From Verrucomicrobiales bacterium (lineage in GTDB: Bacteria > Verrucomicrobiota > Verrucomicrobiia > Verrucomicrobiales > Verrucomicrobiaceae), in NCBI GenBank assembly GCA_003453085.1, contig DMMK01000249.1:1-15954 (forward strand): DNA of 15,954 nucleotides, in the 5' to 3' direction. Position 1 is the stretch's first letter. Each line of letters opens with the position of its first letter. This document shows, piece after piece, positions 1 to 7,277 of this stretch. The notes under the pieces were generated by a model. That model was not told where the DNA came from. It searched no databases and worked only from the letters and a program-made list of their open reading frames with translations. The translations under genes were made by a program, and so were the position numbers.

Positions 1-37
1 CAGCTCTGATGGCCTAACAAATAAGACGCCCGGCCTC

Positions 38-817
38 TCAGGCCGCCTCAGCTTCCGGGCAGATCACCAGGTCTGCCACCAGAGGCAGGTGGTCGGAGGC
101 GATCTGTGTCTCCCGGTTATTCAGCACCTCCACCTTGTGTGCCTGTAGCCTGCTATTCATAAAGATGTAGTCCAACCGGGTCACGGGCCATCGGGAGGGA
201 AAGGTGGACCGGGGCCGACTGTGCAAGGTCCATCTTTGCACGTCCTTCAGCCGCCGCGTGATGGTACGGTAAACAAGCGATCCGGGGAATGCATTGAGAT
301 CTCCGCACAGCACAAAGGGATGCGACCGAATGCTGCCATCCATCCAATCTGGCCCCAGCAAAGCAGTGACCTGTGCCAGCCGCTCGCTCCAGCTCAGTCC
401 CAGGTGAGTGTTAAGCACATTCACAGGCTGCCCTTGCACATCAATCTGCACCAGGATCGCCCCCCTGGGTTCAAAGGCCAGCCGGGAGGATGAAGTGGGC
501 AGCATTCCCTGATGCAAAAGGGTCATTGGCAAACGGCTGAGAATCGCATCCCCGTATTGCTCCGAGAGTTGGGTAACCGCCGGGTGAAAATGGAAGTCCA
601 TTTTGAGCGTGTCCGCAAGGTGCCTAGCCTGGTGCAGTCCTCGGCTGCGGCGGCGCTCCACATCCAGCTCCTGCAGCGCCACCACATCCGGCGCAGCCTC
701 CGCAATGATGGCGGCGATCCGGCTTTCATCCAAAGAACCGTCTGTGCCCACGCAGCCATGCACATTGTAGGTCATCACGCGGAGCGTAGGCGGCTTCACC
801 GGGTCAGCCTCCTTCAC
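38..817 (-). CDS. Endonuclease/exonuclease/phosphatase (EEP) family hydrolase
   Basis: This 259-residue protein belongs to the metal-dependent EEP fold (DNase I, exonuclease III and sphingomyelinase-like phosphodiesterases). The family signatures appear in order: TYNVHG near residue 16 (Asn18), LQE with Glu50 as likely Mg ligand, NTHLG with His138, GDLNAFPGS with Asp173 and Asn175, LDYIF near 215, and SDHLPL with Asp242-His243 at the C-terminus. All catalytic positions are therefore present. I see no signal peptide or membrane segment, so it is probably cytosolic. The start is GTG, overlapping the stop of the upstream small gene by four bases (GTGA), which points to translational coupling. 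The substrate cannot be told from sequence; small EEP proteins of this kind act on nucleic acids, phospholipids or sugar phosphates. Confidence 0.9.
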   Translation of the reverse strand: MKEADPVKPPTLRVMTYNVHGCVGTDGSLDESRIAAIIAEAAPDVVALQELDVERRRSRGLHQARHLADTLKMDFHFHPAVTQLSEQYGDAILSRLPMTLLHQGMLPTSSSRLAFEPRGAILVQIDVQGQPVNVLNTHLGLSWSERLAQVTALLGPDWMDGSIRSHPFVLCGDLNAFPGSLVYRTITRRLKDVQRWTLHSRPRSTFPSRWPVTRLDYIFMNSRLQAHKVEVLNNRETQIASDHLPLVADLVICPEAEAA

Positions 818-1038
818 AAGTTATGGTGCTCCCGGGTGACCGGCTTTTCAGGAGGAGTCTCAGGTCGGACCGGAGGTGCCATCTTATGCATCTGTTTCAG
901 CGCCTGTTCACGGTCCTTGTCCGTCACCCTCTCGCGGTCGTCTTCCACGGCGATGTCGGCGGCTAGTTGCTCGATCTGGTCGGTTCCACCTAACTGATCG
1001 AGTTTGTCATCGTCTTTATGTGTGGCTGTGGTTTTCAT
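814..1038 (-). CDS. Small charged hypothetical protein, coupled to the EEP hydrolase
   Basis: A 74-residue, highly charged and probably partly disordered protein that I do not recognise. It has no signal peptide, membrane segment or cysteine pattern. The middle (about residues 20-50) is rich in Asp, Glu, Arg and Gln and could form a helix; the C-terminus is proline-rich (APPVRPETPPEKPVTREHH). I chose the ATG beginning MKTTATHKDD; in-frame ATGs 21 and 54 bases further upstream are possible, and none has a Shine-Dalgarno motif. Its stop overlaps the GTG start of the hydrolase gene by four bases, so the two very likely form one operon. That overlap is the main reason to believe the gene is real. 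Confidence 0.6.
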   Translation of the reverse strand: MKTTATHKDDDKLDQLGGTDQIEQLAADIAVEDDRERVTDKDREQALKQMHKMAPPVRPETPPEKPVTREHHNL

Positions 1039-1233
1039 AGCAAAAGAGTATCTGCCCATGATTCGCCGGGGAACCTCTGAACGCCCCTGCACATTTTGTT
1101 ATGCTGCATATTGCCCGCATGGGATTTGCACACATCCACAACTCTTCGCGTTGGCGAATTCTTCACAGCAGCTCGGCTCGGCATGCGACACGGGCAACAA
1201 GCGCTGCGAAACAACCCAAAACAAAAAAGTTCT
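1039..1233. other. Divergent intergenic region
   Basis: About 195 bases lie between the divergent starts of the small hypothetical gene (-) and the DUF4142 gene (+), so it should hold promoters for both. I could not identify a convincing -35/-10 pair or a GG-N10-GC sigma-54 element on either strand. The last 20 bases before the DUF4142 ATG are A-rich and lack a Shine-Dalgarno sequence. Confidence 0.5.
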
Positions 1234-1749
1234 ATGAAATCATCCCTCGTTACCGCCCTCTTTGCAGGTCTCTCCATGCTTGCCTTCACCGTGCAGGCTG
1301 CCGACCCCAAGAGCACGCTCAACTCCGCCGATGAAAAGTTTGTGAAGGCAGCTTCACAGCATGGCATGGGCGAGGTGCAGATCGCCGCACTCGGTGTCAA
1401 AAAAGGTGCTCGTGCAGATGTGAAGGCCCTGGCCGAAAAAATGGTTCTGGCTCACACCACCATGAACACCGAACTCACCGGCCTGGCCAAAGCCAAGGGC
1501 GTTGAGATCTCCACCGTCACCGATCCGGCCGACACCGAAACCCTGAAGGAACTCGAAAACACCAACACGGGCGACGCCTTTGACAAGGCTTTCCTGAACC
1601 AGATGGAAGCCGGTCACAAGGAGGCGATCGACCTCTTTGACGATGCCGCCGAAGAGTCCAAGGACGCCGAAGTGAAGGCCTGGGCCGGCAAGGCCTTGCC
1701 AGAACTCCGCAACCATCTTGATGCTGTCCAGGCCGCCCTGAAGAAATAA
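1234..1749 (+). CDS. Exported DUF4142 family protein (ferritin-like four-helix fold)
   Basis: A 171-residue protein with a clear Sec signal peptide: positive start MKSS, a hydrophobic core over residues 5-20, and a likely cut after VQA at residue 22. The mature part is an all-helical DUF4142 domain, beginning with SADEKFVKAASQHGMGEVQ and containing the family's typical pattern of a helix ending in MVLAHTTMN, a second with the FL-NQMEAGHKEAIDLF motif, and a last helix near PELRNHLDAVQ. DUF4142 proteins have a ferritin-like fold and are found in the periplasm of many stress-tolerant bacteria; their biochemical role is unclear. An in-frame extension to 1096 exists, but the ATG at 1234 is chosen because it places the signal peptide at the N-terminus. 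It is followed by a hairpin terminator and is probably monocistronic. Confidence 0.88.
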   Translation: MKSSLVTALFAGLSMLAFTVQAADPKSTLNSADEKFVKAASQHGMGEVQIAALGVKKGARADVKALAEKMVLAHTTMNTELTGLAKAKGVEISTVTDPADTETLKELENTNTGDAFDKAFLNQMEAGHKEAIDLFDDAAEESKDAEVKAWAGKALPELRNHLDAVQAALKK

Positions 1750-1791
1750 CCCTTCGTTTCTGTTTTGCGGAGGCCTCCGGGCCTTCGTCAC

Positions 1792-1835
1792 GCTGGCGGT
1801 GATGGTGGACTCTCCGTCCTGCCGTCACCGCCAGC
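1792..1835 (+). terminator. Hairpin terminator after the DUF4142 gene
   Basis: A perfect 11-bp inverted repeat (GCTGGCGGTGA at 1792-1802, TCACCGCCAGC at 1825-1835) encloses a 22-base loop that can itself pair (GGAC/GTCC). It is followed by the T-rich stretch TTCATTTTCACTTTT. A shorter hairpin with a TCCG loop (AGGCC 1771-1775, GGCCT 1780-1784) lies just upstream. Placement 42 bases after the stop and about 30 before malQ fits an intrinsic terminator, though the loop is long. Confidence 0.6.
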
Positions 1836-1865
1836 TTCATTTTCACTTTTGACGTTCTTTTTGTT

Positions 1866-3578
1866 ATGCCCGCCCCCCTTTCCTCCAAACGGCTCGCCGG
1901 CCTCCTCGTCCCAGTCTTTGCCATGCGGCGCACCCATGACATGGGCATTGGCGACACCCGTGCTGTGCTCGAAACCATCGATTTCTGTGCCTCCCATCAG
2001 TTCGCCATTTTGCAGTTGCTGCCCATCCATGAAACCGTAGGCGACCACAGTCCCTACAACCCCATCAGCTCCCGCGCCCTCTCTCCCGCCCTGCTCACCC
2101 TGGAACCCGATGATGTCCCCGGGCTGACGCAGGAAATACTGGACACGCTGGCCCCGTCCTCCTGGCTGGCCCAGCTGCGCGAAGGCCCCGTCAAACATCT
2201 CTCTGTGCATCCTTTGAAGCTGCAAGTCCTTCAGGAGGCCGCACGGAACTTCGAAACGATGACGGAGGTCCCTCCAGCGTTGCAACAAAACTACGCCGAC
2301 TTTCAGTCCCAAGCCGCTGATTGGCTGCCTGGCTACACCCTGTTCCGCACCCTCGTCCAGGAATACGGCGGCAATGCCCACTGGGAGCAGTGGCGACCCG
2401 AGCACCACACCCCGGCCAGTGCCGAGCAATGGCTGGCGGCCCACCCCGAACGGGAACGCCTGGAGGCCTGGCGTCGCAGCTTCACCTTCATCCAGTGGGT
2501 GGCCTGGCGGCAGTGGCGCGAGGTGCGTCAGCATGCCGATGAGCGCGGCGTGCAGCTCATGGGCGAGATGTCCTTCGGCGTCTCCAAAAGCAGCGCCGAT
2601 GTCTGGCTGCATCCCGCGCTTTTTGACCGCGACTGGAGCATGGGCACGCGGCCTGTCTCCTACTTTGATACCAACAAAGATTCTGAACGCTGGGGCCAGA
2701 ATTGGGGCCTGCCGCCCTACCGCTGGGAGAACCACCGCTCTGAAAATTTCGCTTGGCTGCGCGGGCGGCTCAGTTCGGAGTCCCAGTTCTTCCACCTGTG
2801 CCGCCTGGACCATCTGCGCGGCTACTTTCGCGGCTACATGTTCCCCTGGCAGGGCGGGGCCCAGCATGCGGAATTTGCCACCCTCACCGAAGAGGAGGTG
2901 AAGGCCCGCACCAATGGCCTGCTGCCCCGCTTTGTCCCAGGCCCGGACGAGCAGGAAAACACGGCCCAGATGAATGACCTCCAAGGGCGCGAGATCATCT
3001 CCGTCATGCAGGAGGCCGCCGGCCCCATGGCACTGGTGGCGGAGCTGATGGGCATGATGGCCCCCTACATGCGCCAAGCGCTGGATGACCTGCAAATGCC
3101 CAACCTCACCTTTCCGCTTTTGGAAAAGGATGAAGACGGCCATCTGCTGCACCAGGACTCGTTCCGTGAACTCAGCCTTGTGGCCTATGGCAATCATGAC
3201 CATGCCCCCATCGCCGCTGTTTACTCTCGCCTTCACGAAGGCCTCGGCACAGGCGATGCTGCCCAGCCGGCTGATCTGGCCAACCTCCTCGCCTTTGCCA
3301 AGTGGGATGCTCCCGCACCCGAGGACCTGAACAGCGAGCTTCTTTCCGCCCTGCAAAAGGCTTTGTTTGAGACGCCCTGCCGACTGGCCGTCCTCATGTG
3401 CATGGACCTGCTGGGAACCGCCCAGCGCTTCAATCTGCCCGGTAGCTACGGCAGCCTCACCTGGTGTGAAAGGCTGGAACTTCCCTGGCCAGAACTGGAA
3501 CGCCACCCCGTCTATGGCCCCCGAATCCAGGAGGCCGAGCGCTGGGTGCAGGAATCTGGCCGAGCCCCTGCCGCGTAA
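1866..3578 (+). CDS. malQ: 4-alpha-glucanotransferase (GH77, amylomaltase)
   Basis: This 570-residue protein matches the GH77 amylomaltase family, which transfers alpha-1,4-glucan segments in maltodextrin or glycogen metabolism in the cytosol. Visible signatures are the N-terminal substrate region MGIGD...LQLLPI and SPYNPISSRALSP (residues 26-74), GEMSFGVSKSSADVW (233-247, equivalent to GDLPIFVAHDSADVW), LDHLRG with the expected nucleophile Asp315, VAELMG with the acid/base Glu393, and YGNHDHAP with the third acid Asp445. All three catalytic carboxylates are kept, but surrounding motifs are divergent (AELMG for AEDLG, GNHDHA for GTHDND), so substrate range may differ from classical MalQ. The length is slightly above a typical bacterial type. 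No other maltose genes are nearby. No Shine-Dalgarno motif precedes the ATG. Confidence 0.87.
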   Translation: MPAPLSSKRLAGLLVPVFAMRRTHDMGIGDTRAVLETIDFCASHQFAILQLLPIHETVGDHSPYNPISSRALSPALLTLEPDDVPGLTQEILDTLAPSSWLAQLREGPVKHLSVHPLKLQVLQEAARNFETMTEVPPALQQNYADFQSQAADWLPGYTLFRTLVQEYGGNAHWEQWRPEHHTPASAEQWLAAHPERERLEAWRRSFTFIQWVAWRQWREVRQHADERGVQLMGEMSFGVSKSSADVWLHPALFDRDWSMGTRPVSYFDTNKDSERWGQNWGLPPYRWENHRSENFAWLRGRLSSESQFFHLCRLDHLRGYFRGYMFPWQGGAQHAEFATLTEEEVKARTNGLLPRFVPGPDEQENTAQMNDLQGREIISVMQEAAGPMALVAELMGMMAPYMRQALDDLQMPNLTFPLLEKDEDGHLLHQDSFRELSLVAYGNHDHAPIAAVYSRLHEGLGTGDAAQPADLANLLAFAKWDAPAPEDLNSELLSALQKALFETPCRLAVLMCMDLLGTAQRFNLPGSYGSLTWCERLELPWPELERHPVYGPRIQEAERWVQESGRAPAA

Positions 3579-3589
3579 TTTTTTTGCCT

Positions 3590-3612
3590 CCCTGGCGATT
3601 TTCCCCCCAGGG
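3590..3612 (+). terminator. Possible hairpin after malQ
   Basis: A 6-bp inverted repeat (CCCTGG at 3590-3595, CCAGGG at 3607-3612) lies 11 bases after the malQ stop. The T-run sits before rather than after the stem, so this is a weak terminator candidate. If it does not terminate, the downstream kinase gene at 3710 could be read from the malQ transcript. Confidence 0.3.
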
Positions 3613-3709
3613 GATGCATGCAGGAATGCACTTCCCTGCGAAGTGTGAGAAGGGCGGTCAGGAGACTGGCCGTCCTCCATGGAATTTGCCCTCCAGCCTT
3701 ACCCTGATC

Positions 3710-4969
3710 ATGTCCCCGGCATCTCACACTCCCACCAGCAGCGCGGTCAAAAAAACCGCCAATTCCCCGCCCCCAAATCCCAACCTCAACAGGCAGACAG
3801 GCAAGGAGCATTCGGCCTCCTCCCTCAGCGCTCCGCCTTTGGTCTTGGTGGTGGATGATCAGGCGCGCAACGTGCAGATGGTGAAAAAGGTGCTGTCCAG
3901 CGACGGCTTTCAGGTTGTCACCGCAGAGAGCGGGGAGGAGGCCCTGCGCTGCATCAGCAACCACTGGCCGGATCTCATCCTGCTGGATGTCGTCATGCCT
4001 GAGATGGACGGCTTTGAAGTCTGCGAACAGATCAAAAGCAACCCTGCCACCCAAAACATCCCTATCATTTTCCTTTCTGGTGACACCGGGCATCAGTCCG
4101 TCATGACCGGCTTTGCCAAGGGCGGCATTGACTACATCTCCAAGCCTTTCAACAAGTCCGAGCTCCTTGCCCGCGTGCGCACGCATGTGGAGCTGCACCG
4201 CAGCCAAGTGCGCAACCTCATGCAGGTGCAGGAACGACGCCGCACCCTGGACCTCATCGCCCACGAGTGGCACAAGCCGCTTCAGCGCATCTCCCTCTTT
4301 CTTTCCACGGTTTACCGCGACATGGAGGAGGCTGACCGACCTGGCAGCATGCTGGCCCTCAGCAAAGAAGCCATGCGGGAAACTCACCGAATGCTGAGCT
4401 CCGTCGAAGGCTTTCTGCACCAGGAATCCTCCGCCGCAGGCGCTTTCCAGGAGGGTTCCGCCCCGCTCGGCCTAACCACCGATGATTTAAAATCCATGGT
4501 GGGCAAATGGTACGTCACGGCGAAGCGCAAGCTGGTGGAGCTGATCCTCACCGCCCCAGTCAAGCCGCTGCCTGTGGCTGGCCTCTCCTTTGCCATCAAC
4601 CAGATCGTGGATGCCGTGCTTTCCAACGCGGTCAACTTCACCCCGCAGGCGGGCCGCATTGAGGTCCGCATTGCCGAGAAAAACGGCCATATCGTGCTGC
4701 GCGTGAAGGACAACGGCCCAGGCTTTTCAGACGAATACCTGCGCCGCCAGTTCCAACCCTACATGCATCACAAGGACGGCAGCACCCAGGCCAGCCTGGG
4801 CGTGGGCCTTGCCTCGGCCAAACGCATTGCCGACCGGATCAAGGCCACAATGACCATCGGCAACCGCACCCGTGGTGCAGGCGGCTACGTCACTGTGACC
4901 TTTCCCAGCAGCGCTGTGAAACTCGCGGACTTGGAGACTCTGGAAGAGATCCCTTCCAACGATCTGTAA
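3710..4969 (+). CDS. Soluble receiver-histidine kinase protein (REC-HisKA-HATPase)
   Basis: A 419-residue cytosolic signalling protein with the domain order receiver first, kinase second. The receiver (about 44-163) has acidic Asp49-Asp50, phosphoacceptor Asp93 in LLDVVMPEMDG, and Lys145 in SKPF. A helical HisKA-like segment follows, with the likely phospho-His185 in AHEWHKPLQ; this departs from the usual SHELRTPL. The HATPase domain shows an N-box (LSNAVNF, Asn306), a G1 box (KDNGPGF, Asp334) and a G2 box (LGVGLASAKRI, 363-373). There is a proline-rich, probably disordered N-terminus of about 40 residues. No membrane segment is present, so the input must come through phosphorylation of the receiver or an intracellular partner. 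The ATG at 3710 is chosen over an in-frame start at 3584 because the extra residues are not family-like. It resembles the protein encoded at 9263. Confidence 0.88.
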   Translation: MSPASHTPTSSAVKKTANSPPPNPNLNRQTGKEHSASSLSAPPLVLVVDDQARNVQMVKKVLSSDGFQVVTAESGEEALRCISNHWPDLILLDVVMPEMDGFEVCEQIKSNPATQNIPIIFLSGDTGHQSVMTGFAKGGIDYISKPFNKSELLARVRTHVELHRSQVRNLMQVQERRRTLDLIAHEWHKPLQRISLFLSTVYRDMEEADRPGSMLALSKEAMRETHRMLSSVEGFLHQESSAAGAFQEGSAPLGLTTDDLKSMVGKWYVTAKRKLVELILTAPVKPLPVAGLSFAINQIVDAVLSNAVNFTPQAGRIEVRIAEKNGHIVLRVKDNGPGFSDEYLRRQFQPYMHHKDGSTQASLGVGLASAKRIADRIKATMTIGNRTRGAGGYVTVTFPSSAVKLADLETLEEIPSNDL

Positions 4970-5035
4970 AGGGGTCTGAGCATGCTCGATTGGGCAAGCC
5001 CTCGCTTTCGGATTCAGCCCCCAAAGGGGTCCCGC

Positions 5036-5493
5036 TCAATTGGGCGGGGCCACCTGCACTCCCGTTGCATGACCGATCTCGGGCAGCTTGGCTCCTGCCT
5101 GGTAAGGCCATAGCGCGTGACATTTGCGGCAATAGAACTTCTTCTCGAAAGGCCGAAGTTGCTCGCCCACTCCAGCAGCAGCGGCGTGATGAAGTACTTG
5201 CGGGTAAACTGCGGATATTCCACCGCCAGGGACCCGCACTCCGGGCAACTGAAGATGTGGCGGCACATCGGCTCATGCGCGCCCTGCATGTCCTGAATCA
5301 GGTTCACGGCGCGTGCATAGTCCGCATCATGGACCTGAACGATGGAAAAGGCCTTCGGTTTGGTGAAGAAGATGAAGCGCTGGACGTCCTGTTCGTCGTG
5401 GGTGCGTGCCGTGATGCCATTGCGGCTCAGCGCTTCCGCCAGATTTTCCGCCTCGTACATGCTGTCCAGTGTCGCCAGATTGATATAGTTCAT
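5036..5493 (-). pseudogene. Frameshifted DUF2007-like zinc-ribbon protein
   Basis: Two overlapping reading frames encode the halves of one protein. The first half, from the ATG at 5493 (MNYINLATLDSMYEAENLAEAL), looks like a DUF2007-type putative signal-transducing domain and runs into CPECGS, the first zinc knuckle. It continues in frame only as nonsense after NFG. The second knuckle, KKFYCRKCHALWP, is in the -1 frame and ends at 5036. Restoring one base near 5148-5154 (a C lost from the coding-strand run GGCC) gives a continuous 152-residue protein with two CxxC pairs, the normal zinc-ribbon arrangement. It is divergent from the ECF sigma gene. It may be a true pseudogene or a sequencing error; I see no classical slippery heptamer for programmed shifting. 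Confidence 0.7.
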
Positions 5494-5598
5494 AATCGTG
5501 GGGGCTAGTTCACTGTATTCGCAGGTCTGGCCCTCGGTGCGTCTGGCCATTTTAGAGACGGCCAGGAAGAGAGGTGCAAACGATACGCATTTCACAAG

Positions 5599-5620
5599 AT
5601 GCACGGTTTTTCCCGTGCAT
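5599..5620. promoter_or_regulatory. 8-bp perfect inverted repeat, operator or hairpin candidate
   Basis: ATGCACGG (5599-5606) and CCGTGCAT (5613-5620) are perfect inverted arms with a 6-base spacer TTTTTC. It lies about 105 bases upstream of the zinc-ribbon start and 167 upstream of the sigma-factor start. It could be a dimeric regulator site or an RNA hairpin in a leader. Confidence 0.45.
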
Positions 5621-5665
5621 TTCGTCACTGGCACCCTCGGTTGGCAAAATGCGAAAAGATGTAAC

Positions 5666-5682
5666 TCGTTGAAAACCAACGA
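5666..5682. repeat. 6-bp perfect inverted repeat upstream of the ECF sigma gene
   Basis: TCGTTG (5666-5671) and CAACGA (5677-5682) flank AAAAC. It is about 105 bases upstream of the sigma-factor ATG and could be a regulator site; its shortness means it may be chance. Confidence 0.3.
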
Positions 5683-5786
5683 ATTTTCATCCGCGGCACA
5701 GCGGGTATGAGGTTTGCAATACAGGGAAGCAGCTCTGTGCTCAGCCATTTGAGCAAACACCGAAACCCCTTTTGCCCACGCCCCTT

Positions 5787-6383
5787 ATGAAAATCGCCCC
5801 CACCTCCTCCTTCACGAACCTGGATGACGAAGCCCTCATGGCCTGCCTGGCCAACAAAGAGCCAAACGCCCTGTGGGTGATCCATGAGCGTTACCACTCC
5901 ATACTGAAGTCCATCATCATCTCCGTTATCCATGATGAAACCGAAGCTGACGATGTTCTTCAGGAAGTGTTCATCCAGATCTGGACCCACGCCGCCAACT
6001 ACTCTGTCGCCAAGGGCAAGGCCGCCGGCTGGCTCATCACGCTGGCACGCCGCCGCGCCATTGACCGCCTCCGCCAGCGCCACTCCTACCAGCTCGCCAC
6101 TGAGCGGCTGGAAAAAGCCTCCCGGCCTTCGAACGCTTACGAGATCGAAAGCGCCCAGCACGACATTGAGAACCACGACATTCGCAACTACCTCAACAGC
6201 CTGCTGCAGACCCTGCCAGTGGCCCAGAAGGAAGTGGTGGTCCTCGCCCACCTTCATGGCATGAGCCAGCGCCAGATCGCCTCCGCCATCAGCCTGCCGC
6301 TGGGCACGGTAAAAACCCGCCTGGAACTGGGCATGCGCAAGCTCTGCCACGTCGCCGGTGGCACCCAGCACAAGGTGATGTAA
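5787..6383 (+). CDS. ECF-type RNA polymerase sigma factor
   Basis: A 198-residue sigma-70 family factor of the extracytoplasmic-function class, which has only regions 2 and 4. Region 2 spans about residues 27-97 and includes the core-binding stretch EADDVLQEVFIQIW and the -10-melting and recognition helix GWLITLARRRAIDRLR. Region 4 spans about 134-187 with LPVAQKEVVVLAHLHGMSQ and the helix-turn-helix QIASAISLPLGTVKTRLELGMRKL. An in-frame TTG at 5772 exists; the ATG at 5787 is preferred. No anti-sigma gene follows: the next gene is convergent, 57 bases away. It is therefore an orphan ECF, and its control may come through the divergent broken zinc-ribbon gene, transcription, or a distant partner. 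Confidence 0.92.
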   Translation: MKIAPTSSFTNLDDEALMACLANKEPNALWVIHERYHSILKSIIISVIHDETEADDVLQEVFIQIWTHAANYSVAKGKAAGWLITLARRRAIDRLRQRHSYQLATERLEKASRPSNAYEIESAQHDIENHDIRNYLNSLLQTLPVAQKEVVVLAHLHGMSQRQIASAISLPLGTVKTRLELGMRKLCHVAGGTQHKVM

Positions 6384-6440
6384 TCACACTTCTCGTTAGT
6401 CTTTTCTGGCCGGATCCTGGGAAACTGTCCTGGGACCCGG

Positions 6441-7277
6441 TCAGTTGTTTTGGCCCACCTCCACCAAATAATCAAAGGCACGCCGTGCGCGGGCCAGCGT
6501 CTCGGCCACGGATTCGTTGGCGTTCCCCGCCAGCTCTAGGATCAGGGAGCCTTTGAACTGATGCGTCTTCAGCTCTCCCAGCAGCCAGCGCCAGTCAATC
6601 ACTCCTTCACCAGGATTGAGATGCGCGTCATAGTTGCCCCGGTTGTCGTTCGCATGCAGCATTTTCAGGTGGCCGGACAGCTTGTGGACCACGGTTCCCA
6701 GCTCTCCGGCCAGGTTCGCATGGCCCGTGTCCAGGCAGGTGCCCACATTGCACTCCCGGATCTGGCCCAGGAGGTAGAGCATGTCGCTTGTATGGCCGAA
6801 GAGCAGATGCGGCAGCATGTTTTCCAACAGCAGGTTGACCCCCAGGTCCTGGCATTTACGGGCCACCACATTCAGGGAGTCTGCCGCGTGATTCATGTGC
6901 TGGAGGAACTCCTCCTGCGGCGGCCGCCCCTCCCTTTCCGGCCCAGGATGCAGCACAATGTTGCGCGCCCCCATGGCCGCAGCAGCCGTGCAGGCCACCA
7001 GCAGCTCATTCACCGCACCACGTCGGGTGGGCTCATGCAGAGAGGTGATGTCAATGTGGTCCGCAAACGGGGCATGAAAGGAGAACGGATGTAGATCCAG
7101 CGCCCGCATCCGCTCTCCGGCCTCCCTCACCATCTCATGCTGGTGGTAGTCCAGATGTTTGGGGAAGGAGCAGATTTCAATCTGCCGGAAGCCGCTCTCG
7201 GCAATGCCGTCGAGCACTTCAAAAATGCTGCGCTGATAAAAGCAGCCGGTGGAAAGTCCGATGGGCCATTGGTTCAT
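6441..7277 (-). CDS. TIM-barrel protein of the sugar isomerase / endonuclease IV superfamily
   Basis: A 278-residue AP_endonuc_2-type TIM barrel. By family name it would usually be called a sugar phosphate isomerase/epimerase. However, all nine positions corresponding to the three-zinc site of endonuclease IV can be matched in order: His68 (FHAPF), His110 (LHPGP), Glu152 (LLENM), Asp183 and His186 (CLDTGH), His208 (MLHAND), Asp217-x-His219 (YDAHL) and Glu248 (LILEL). The length is also close to E. coli Nfo (285). Motifs such as NPGEGVIDW are shared with sugar isomerases, so both readings stay open. The ATG at 7277 overlaps the stop of the primase-like gene by four bases (ATGA), showing translational coupling and a likely shared process. 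An in-frame extension to 7349 lies inside the upstream gene and is rejected. Confidence 0.85.
   Translation of the reverse strand: MNQWPIGLSTGCFYQRSIFEVLDGIAESGFRQIEICSFPKHLDYHQHEMVREAGERMRALDLHPFSFHAPFADHIDITSLHEPTRRGAVNELLVACTAAAAMGARNIVLHPGPEREGRPPQEEFLQHMNHAADSLNVVARKCQDLGVNLLLENMLPHLLFGHTSDMLYLLGQIRECNVGTCLDTGHANLAGELGTVVHKLSGHLKMLHANDNRGNYDAHLNPGEGVIDWRWLLGELKTHQFKGSLILELAGNANESVAETLARARRAFDYLVEVGQNN

Larger units (their letters stand above)
5494..5786. other. Divergent control region between zinc-ribbon gene and ECF sigma gene
   Basis: About 290 bases separate the two divergent starts. I find no supported gene here, though the reading frame of the zinc-ribbon gene stays open upstream to 5760. 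The region holds two perfect inverted repeats, listed separately. I could not assign a clear -35/-10 pair. Confidence 0.5.

Noticed and set aside
1768..1779. CGGAGGCCTCCG, a perfect 12-base palindrome, as an operator
   Set aside because: It overlaps terminator-like hairpins between two genes, far from a plausible promoter position; it is better explained as part of the terminator region.
1788..3680. A 630-codon open frame on the minus strand
   Set aside because: It is antisense to malQ, has low-complexity composition with no family motif, and malQ on the other strand has clear catalytic motifs.
4970..5035. Possible terminator between the first kinase gene and the zinc-ribbon gene
   Set aside because: Only a 4-bp CCCC-AAA-GGGG stem and a short repeat of AAGGGGTC are visible, which is too little to call.
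5145..5158. Programmed -1 frameshifting in the zinc-ribbon gene
   Set aside because: The junction TTC GGC CTT TCG does not fit the X-XXY-YYZ slippery form, and I see no obvious pseudoknot; a simple base loss explains it better.
4990..5508. A 172-codon plus-strand open frame over the zinc-ribbon region
   Set aside because: It shows no recognisable domain, and the minus strand encodes the two zinc knuckles.
5629..5645. TGGCAC followed by TTGGC upstream of the ECF sigma gene
   Set aside because: Spacing is 6 bases and the -12 element lacks the invariant GC at the right place.
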